A stretch of DNA of 64,000 bases from NCBI RefSeq assembly GCF_963169125.1, contig NC_084793.1:134766297-134830296 (forward strand), read 5' to 3'. The translations under genes and the position numbers were made by a program. Below are positions 57,740 through 64,000 of this stretch, in pieces. The stretch comes from Humulus lupulus. Lineage: Eukaryota; Streptophyta; Magnoliopsida; Rosales; Cannabaceae. Within the stretch, counting starts at the first letter, position 1; every line of letters begins with the position of its first letter. The notes below the pieces were generated by a model that worked only from the letters and a program-made list of their open reading frames with translations, made no database searches and was not told the origin of the DNA.

Positions 57740-58200
57740 GAATGATAGAGAAATTAGACAAACCTTGTGAAAGATTTAGAACTAGGTTTGTGAAAGAATT
57801 TCCTTTGGGTGAAATAGTCCTATCATCGCGGATAGTACGAGGCGTATCGATCAAAATTGAGGACGTAGAACTAGAAGGAGACCTGATAGAACTAGAGATC
57901 AAAGACTTCGACATGATACTTGGCATGGATTGGCTAGCAAGGTATGGTGCAACCATCAACTGTAGACGCAAGAAAGTGACGTTCGAGACTCCTGATGGTC
58001 AGAGACTATGCTTTATGGGAAAGGTTTCAGGAATACGTACGACGTTTGTTTCGTCCCTCAAAGCTCGGAGGATGATAGAAAAAGGATGTCACGCATTCTT
58101 AGCCAGCGTCACGAATGTGGTAAAGGAAACACCGCTAAAGGTTGGAGACGTTCACATTATAAAGGAATTCCCAAAAGTATTTCTTGACGACTTACCAGGG
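57740..58200 (+). pseudogene. pro: Gypsy-G protease end and linker
   Basis: After a frame change at about 57738 the reading continues [24 protein letters not shown], then [26 protein letters not shown], the second half of the chromovirus protease (LGMDWL). It goes on into the linker [20 protein letters not shown] before reverse transcriptase. Confidence 0.87.
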
Positions 58201-59090
58201 TTGTCGCCGACTCGGGAAATTGACTTCACAATCGAACTAGTACCGGGCACCGAACCTATCTCAAAGGCACCATACCGGATGGCACTGACCGAACTCAAGG
58301 AGTTAAAGATGCAACTACAAGAACTCTTAGACTTGGGCTTCATTAGGCCGAGCCATTCACCATGGGGAGCACTGGTTCTATTTGTGAAGAAGAATGACGG
58401 AAGCATGTGGATGTGTATAGATTATCGCGAGCTGAATAAGGTGAAAATTAAGAATAAGTACCCGCTACCTCGAATTGATGACTTGTTTGATCAACTCCGA
58501 GGCGTGATTGTGTTTTCAAAGATTGATATATGGTCCAGGTATCACCAGCTCAAGGTACAAGAAGAGGATATTACCAAGACAGCTTTTAGAAGTCGTTATG
58601 GACATTACTAGTTTTTAGTTATGTCTTTTGGTCTTACCAATGCTCTAGCTGCATTCATGGATTTAATGAATAGGGTCTTCAAGGATTACTTGGACGGATT
58701 CGTCGTAGTATTTATCGACGATATCTTGGTGTATTCAAAGGACGAAGTTGAGCACGAGGAACATTTAAGGTTGACCTTGTTACGATTAAAAGAGCATCAA
58801 CTTTACGCCAAGTTCAAGAAGTGTGAATTTTGGCTTTCGCATGTAGCGTTCCTCGGCCACATAGTATCCAAGGAAGGAGTTGCAGTAGACCCATCTAAGG
58901 TAGAGGCTATGAAGGATTGGCCAAGACCTAAGAACACGTCAGAGGTAAGAAGTTTTCAGGCACTAGCAGGTTATTATCGGAGGTTTGTAGAGGGCTTTTC
59001 TAAGATAGCCACTCCGCTCACTAACCTGACCTGGAAGCAACAAAGGTTCAACTGGACGGATAAGTGTGAAGAGAGCTTATAGTTTCTTAA
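58201..59090 (+). pseudogene. rt: Gypsy-G reverse transcriptase
   Basis: Blocks in order: [75 protein letters not shown] (first catalytic aspartate; IDLRS-like region), then a stop at 58609-58611. Next come [27 protein letters not shown] (about 58711-58740, catalytic YIDD-type FIDD) and [21 protein letters not shown] second stop lies at 59080-59082. The domains are complete apart from these stops. Confidence 0.92.
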
Positions 59091-59500
59091 GGATAAGCTA
59101 TGCTCAGCACCAGTACTTTGTGTACCGACACCCAATGACAAGTTTGTAGTCTATTGTGATGCGTCAAAGCAAGGTTTGGGTTGTGTGCTGATGCAGAATG
59201 ACAAGGTAATAGCCTACGCCTTAAGGCAGCTGAAGGAATATGAGCAACGCTATCCAACACATGATATGGAGTTGGCAGTGGTGGTATTTGCATTGAAAAT
59301 CTGGCGCCATTTCTTTATGGAGAACTGTGTGAGATTTATACAAACCACAAAAGCTTAAAGTATTTCTTCACACAAAAGGAGCTCAACATGAGGCAGCACA
59401 GGTGGTTAGAACTAGTGAAGGATTATGACTATGAAATCCTATACCACCCGGGAAAGGATAATGTAGTTGCTGATGCGCTAAGTAGGAAGAGTTATGGAAG
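59091..59500 (+). pseudogene. rh: Gypsy-G RNase H
   Basis: [55 protein letters not shown] carries the catalytic D and E of RNase H. A frame change near 59345 leads into [43 protein letters not shown], the usual end of the domain. Confidence 0.9.
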
Positions 59501-60927
59501 TCTAGCAGCGTTAGTTGGAATAGAAAAGCCGCTACAGCAAAACCTGATCAATGCCGGAATAGAAGTAGTCATTGGTAAACTGGCTAACTTGTCCATCCAG
59601 TCAAGTCTGTTAGAAGATATATGGATCAGACAAGGGCATGATGACACATTAGTAGCACATATGGATGCAGTTAAAGAAGGAAGGCCACAAATTTCTCGAT
59701 CTCAAGACAGAGGTTTTAGAGATATAAGGATTGGGTATGCGTGCCGAATGATCATGGGATTAAGATGAAGATTTCAGAAGAATCGCACAATACCCCATAC
59801 TCAGTTCACCCAGGGTCGACTAAGATGACTCACGACCTTAAGGCATTGTATTGGTGGCTGGGAATGAAGAAGGATGTAGCGGAGTATGTGTCTAAATGCT
59901 TAGTATGCCAGCAAGTGAAAGCAGAACATCAGCAGCCTACAGACTTATTGCAACTGCTTAGTATTCCAGAATGGAAGTGGGAAGACATAGCTATGGATTT
60001 CGTGTCGGGTTTTCCACGAACAAATAAGCAGCATGACTCGGCTTGGGTAGTAGTAGATAGACTAACCAAGTCAGCTCACTTTCTGCCTGTCAAGACTACT
60101 TACACAGCAAATCAGTGCACAGACGTTTATGTCCGAGAAATAGTAAGACTGCATGGAATTCCTAAGACCATAATATCCGATAGAGGATTAGTGTTTACAT
60201 CAATATTTTGGGGAAACTTGCAGCAAGCCATGGGTATCAAGTCAAGTCTTAGTACGGCATTTCATCCACATACCGATGGTCAGTCTGAGCGTACCATACA
60301 TATTTCGATCGCTGTTACATTGGGACGAGGTAGGAGAGAGGCAACTTCTTGGACCCGAAGTTGTTAGAGAAGCTTAGGATGCAGTAGCACTGATTAGAAA
60401 GCGTATGCTCGTTGCTTAGAGCCGTCAGAATAGTTATGCAGATGCCAAGCGGCGTGATGTGGAATTCAAAGTTGGAGATCAAGTCTTCTTAAAGATATCT
60501 CCTATGAAATGTGTGAAGCGGTTTGGGAAGAAAAGCAAGCTTAGTCCCTGGTTTATAGGTCCTTTTCAGATAATTCACAAGGTGGGAACAGTTGCATATA
60601 GATTAGCCTTACCGCCAGCTCTAGCAGATAGCCATAATGTGTTCCACATCTCGATGCTGCGTAGATATGTGACAGACCCATCTAACGTCCTCAAGTATGA
60701 TACGATAGCACTCCAGAGACTTGAGTTATGAGGAACGACCAGTTAGCATCCTAGATAGAGGGATGAAGGAATTATGGTCTAAGAGTATTCTGATAGTCAA
60801 GATCCTATGGAGTAATAGTTCTGAACGGGAGGCAACGTGAGAGTTGGAGGAAGACATGTTAGCCCGGTATCCAGAATTGTTTGGTAAGTAAATTTCGGGG
60901 ATGAAATTCTTTTAAGTAGGGGAGAAT
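59501..60927 (+). pseudogene. int: Gypsy-G integrase with chromodomain
   Basis: A frame change near 59745 leads to the zinc finger (HPGSTKMTHDLKALYWW, SKCLVCQQVKAEHQ), then the core with D (IAMDFVSGFPR), D (IISDRGLVFTS) and E (DGQSERT). Then come a deletion of about 200 bp (near 60305), remnants joined at HWDEVGE-like sequence and stops. The C-terminal part follows at 60459-60731 (EFKVGDQVFLKISPMK, FGKKSKLSPWFIGPFQIIHKVG) and a chromodomain-like tail (ILDRGMKELWSKSILIVKILW, with one stop, 60733-60860). All three catalytic residues survive. Confidence 0.9.
60905..60927 (+). other. Gypsy-G polypurine tract
   Basis: AAGTAGGGGAGAAT directly precedes the 3' LTR start TGTAGTATCTC. Confidence 0.8.
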
Positions 60928-62933
60928 TGTAGTATCTCAAAATATTTACTTAGCTAGCTAGATAGTAGTAGTAGTTAGTATTAGTTTGTAGTATGTTAGT
61001 TACCGTGGATTTTGGTTCAAACCGGGACTTAGTTGGAAACTCATAGCAACAGTTGTAGATTTTATAAGTTTAACCTATAGTTTAAGAATATTAATTATAA
61101 CATAAGGTTTGATTAATATTGCTGGTCATAGATATATATTTATTATAACCTAAGGTTTAGATAGAACCAATAAGAGCATGACACTTGTCATAATCATGAT
61201 TATTGAGGAATTAAGTATTTTTTATGAATAGTTTAATTAAAAGAAAGATCTAGAAGCTCTAGAACCTTCCAGCAGCTGTTAGGATCGTATTATGACTCAG
61301 TCAAAGTTGTTTATCCAATTCAAATTATATTAAAAAAGTGCAAATACGTGTTTGATATATCCACGTATGTCGATATATCGCAGCATAGGGGTCGATGTAT
61401 CGCCTACGGAAGATACGGAAAACACGTCGACTTTGCACGAACAATCGAACGGGGATTGGGAATATAGGGGGAGGTTATATATCGCCAATTGGGGGGGGGG
61501 GGGGGGGGGGGGGGGATATATTGCCTCCAAGATGGTTTTTTTGAAAGTTTGGTTTTTAATTTTGAAAATTACCCTTAACTACTTAGACCTGCCTTTGAAC
61601 GATTTTGACCGAGTTATGGGCGTCAGTTGAACGAAAATTCAAATCTTTTTCATTTTATATTCATTTATTTATTCAAATTAAAAGAGGTTAGTTTCTCTCC
61701 TTGAACTTCATTAATAAGTCTTTTAGTACTCAGCCATTTTCTTCATTCTTCAAGCATTTGATCAGAGCCTCCAAGGTGCTAGTGTTACTGTAGAGAGAAA
61801 CACTTGGGTTTGGGATAAAATCATTATTATTCTAAGATTTTCTAAACACTTGGGAAGTGATATTCAGTGTAATTTCGGTATTGAGGTTTAGACCAATCCA
61901 TAAGATCATTCAAGGTATTCCTATCTAAGTTCAGTTCTTCACGATTCTATAGTTTTCTTTTATTCAAAACCTAACTCTTGTTTATGATTCTTGATTAGGT
62001 ATTTAAGTTCTTGAAACTTAAGGTTCTTCTTGGTAAGTTTCTTCTTGGATGGTTTAGTATTCTTTTCATCTCTTTTCTTTAGATTCTCACCATTTTTACT
62101 GTTGGTTGATAGGAGTGTTCTAATCCTGTTCTTGTTCCCAAATATCCCGGATTTTGGTAAGGAAAATAGGATAGATTTTATGTGCTTATATGATATGTTT
62201 ATGTTATGATATGTTGATGTTATGATATGTATTTGTATAGTATGTCTTGTAATCCTTGGGCATATGACTTGTTTAGATAACAAGCCCCAAGAATATGTTT
62301 TCTAGTCCTTGGGCATATGACTTTCTTAGCTAGCAAGCCCAACAAATTTATGGGCATATGACTTGCTTAGCTAACAAGCCCCAAGAATTTATGATGGCCA
62401 TTAACATTGTATTCCTATACGATATATGTTTTTTTTTGTTATAGTCATATGTTTTATAGTGTACATTTATGATATAGTCTTATGCTTATGATTTATGTTA
62501 TATGTTGTTAGTAGATTTTTCCTTGCTGGGCATTAGGCTCATTCCTTTCTTTTTAGTGTGATGCATGAAAATGATTATGGAAGGCGGAAGGATTCTTGGC
62601 AGCTTGGCTTGTGTGTTAAGGATGAATGGACTACGTGTCGATCGAGGATGACATTATTTAGTCTTTTGAATTATGTTATTTTGTAATTCCACACTTAGTT
62701 TTTAAACAATTGAATTAAAGTTTATGTTTTATGTTTTATGTTTTATGTTTTATAAACAATGGGATCTCATACCATAGCATATTTTATTTAATATTTTTAT
62801 CTTATTTTGTATTGGCACAATATTTTGGGTTTTTAATAAAGTTATGTTATTTCTTATGTTTGTATCCAAATAGTAGCAGCTATGTCTAGTAGTTTTAATG
62901 GTCCAAGGTCTTAGAAATAGTTGGATCTTTACA
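60928..62933 (+). repeat. Gypsy-G 3' LTR (2.0 kb)
   Basis: Starts TGTAGTATCTC, ends GGATCTTTACA. It aligns with the 5' LTR over its length apart from the nested insertions, with scattered differences. A run of 25 G lies at 61491-61515 where the 5' copy has six. The TATA box of the 5' copy is changed here. Confidence 0.92.
61491..61515 (+). repeat. Poly-G run of 25
   Basis: A homopolymer of 25 G in the 3' LTR. The corresponding position of the 5' LTR (about 52721-52726) has 6 G. It could form a G-quadruplex or be an assembly error. Confidence 0.85.
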
Positions 62934-64000
62934 TTGTCCAACCAATCAAGTCGATTTAAATGAAGATAGCACCACTGTTCTTGAGCAAACAGTCATGGAG
63001 CCTCGTCGTAGTGGGAGGGTTTCAAGGAACCCAGTTCGCTATGGTTTGGATGGTGAAACCAATATGGTTGTTGGTGACACTAATGACGAAGATCCATTGT
63101 CTTTCAAACAGGCAATGGCTAGCCCTGAAAAAGGAACTATGGCTCGAAGCCATGAAACAGGAAATGGATTCCATGTACTCAAATTCAGTCTGGGATCTTG
63201 TGGAAGCACCTAGTGACTTTTGGGCCATTGGGTGCAAGTGGATCTACAAGAAGAAATGAGGTGTTGATGGAATTGTCGAGACTTATAAAGCTCGATTAGT
63301 GGCAAAGAGTTATACCCAAAGAGAAGGCATGGACTATGAGTAAACTCTTAGTCCAGTAGCCATGCTCAAATCAATTCGCATCCTCCTATTCATAGCAGCC
63401 GCTCTCGACTATGAGATCTGACAGATGGACATCGAGACGGCTTTTCTTAATGGGAAGCTTGACTAAGTCATTTATATGGATCAGGCAGAAGGTTTTAAAG
63501 TAGCTGGACAAGAAGGAAAGGTTTGCAAGTTGAATAGGTCCATTTATGGACTTAAGCAAGCTTCTCGTTCCTGGAATCTTAGGTTTGATGAAATATTCAA
63601 AACCTATGGCTTTGAACAAAATATTGATGAGCCTTGTGTTTACCAACTAAAGGCAAATCAAATAGTGGTATTCCTGGTTCTTTATGTAGATGATATCTTA
63701 CTCATTGGAAACAATGTTAAGAAATTATCAGATGTGAAGAATTGGCTGAGCACTCAATTCCAAATGAAGGATTTGGGTGAAGCAAGTTATGTTATAGGTA
63801 TCCAGATCATTAGGGATAGAAATAACAAAATTTTAGCTCTATCTAAAGCAACTTATACAGATAAAGTGCTTGAACGATTCTCAATGAAAAATTTCAAGAA
63901 AGGACGTTTACCATCCCGCCATGGAATTCATCTTTGAAAGAAGCAGTCTCCCCAGACTCCTGAAGAAGAAGATGCAATGAGAAAAGTTCCTTACACATTT
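62934..64000 (+). pseudogene. rt: Copia-F reverse transcriptase, N-terminal two thirds
   Basis: After Gypsy-G the Copia-F frame resumes: EPRRSGRVSRNPVRYG, then a frame change near 63130, KQEMDSMYSNSVWDLVEAP and GCKWIYKKK. Next are stops at 63258, 63341 and 63420, then the MDIETAFLNGKLD region, KLNRSIYGLKQASRSWN, LYVDDILLIGN (catalytic YVDD, about 63679-63711) and MKDLGEASYVIGIQI. The domain runs off the window; RNase H and 3' LTR are beyond. Confidence 0.88.

Larger units (their letters stand above)
48540..62933 (+). mobile_element. Gypsy-G: Ty3/gypsy chromovirus (Tekay/Del-like), nested in Copia-F
   Basis: LTRs 48540-55290 (with two insertions) and 60928-62933, bounded by the imperfect duplication ATGTC (48535-48539) and TTGTC (62934-62938). 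Copia-F integrase stops on one side and its reverse transcriptase region starts on the other. Order: primer site, leader with an extra frame, gag, protease, reverse transcriptase, RNase H, integrase with chromodomain, polypurine tract. Multiple stops and frame changes and a deletion in integrase make it defective. Confidence 0.93.
34946..64000 (+). mobile_element. Copia-D: Ty1/copia element, only its 5' end in the window, heavily nested
   Basis: Evidence is the 5' LTR (34946-36169, with two DNA transposons inside), a near-perfect initiator-tRNA primer site (36170-36180) and the first gag codons (36242-36420). Copia-E then interrupts gag at 36424. Everything from there to the right edge belongs to insertions into it, and its remaining gag, pol and 3' LTR lie beyond the window if they still exist. 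Confidence 0.7.
42266..64000 (+). mobile_element. Copia-F: Ty1/copia element with long LTR and leader, runs off the right edge
   Basis: 5' LTR 42266-44109, primer site 44112-44123, leader about 2.3 kb, gag remnant, protease, integrase (to 48539), then reverse transcriptase after the nested Gypsy-G (62934-64000). The left target bases are GCTTC (42261-42265); the right partner lies outside the window. Copia order is clear. Pol is broken by many stops. Confidence 0.88.

Overview
The window looks like nuclear DNA of a flowering plant, most likely a eudicot. The DNA is AT-rich, one gene has GT-AG introns, and most of the sequence is layered LTR retrotransposons plus small DNA transposons (CACTA, hAT-like, Mutator-like). 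Some repeats recall Cannabaceae-type genomes, but that is only a weak guess. I see no bacterial, organellar, rRNA or tRNA signature. The only clearly intact protein-coding gene is a three-exon, secreted-type methylesterase/hydroxynitrile-lyase-like alpha/beta hydrolase at 32661-34347 on the minus strand. A possible exon of an unidentified gene runs off the left edge (1-240, minus).

Layout. 1-4327: AT-rich intergenic DNA with inverted-repeat elements. 4328-17485: a Ty1/copia element (Copia-A, plus strand, 5-bp target duplication AGAAG) whose gag is split by a minus-strand Ty3/gypsy chromovirus (Gypsy-B, 5234-13855, duplication ATCCA). Gypsy-B has itself lost reverse transcriptase and integrase core to a block of other retroelement debris (about 8380-11302). 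17738-31111: a 13.4-kb Ty3/gypsy element of the Tat lineage (minus strand). Between its pol and 3' LTR it carries an additional reading frame on the opposite strand with phase-consistent introns. 31112-34945: host DNA with a hAT-type MITE and the methylesterase-like gene.

34946-64000 is one deep nest. Copia-D (plus) is interrupted by Copia-E (minus, from 36424). Copia-E carries two solo LTRs and is interrupted by Copia-F (plus, from 42266). Copia-F is interrupted by chromovirus Gypsy-G (plus, 48540-62933). The 5' LTR of Gypsy-G carries a minus-strand solo LTR (49092-52707), itself split by another solo LTR (49476-50637), and a further solo LTR with minisatellites (53012-54154). Target-site duplications support most of these boundaries. 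Copia-D, -E and -F do not finish inside the window.

All retroelement polyproteins are broken by stops, frameshifts or deletions, so none looks autonomous. The most noteworthy signals are the spliced antisense frame of the Tat element, a roughly 155-codon leader frame upstream of gag in Gypsy-G, and short GC-rich or self-complementary repeat islands at matching offsets in related LTRs but with different sequence in each.
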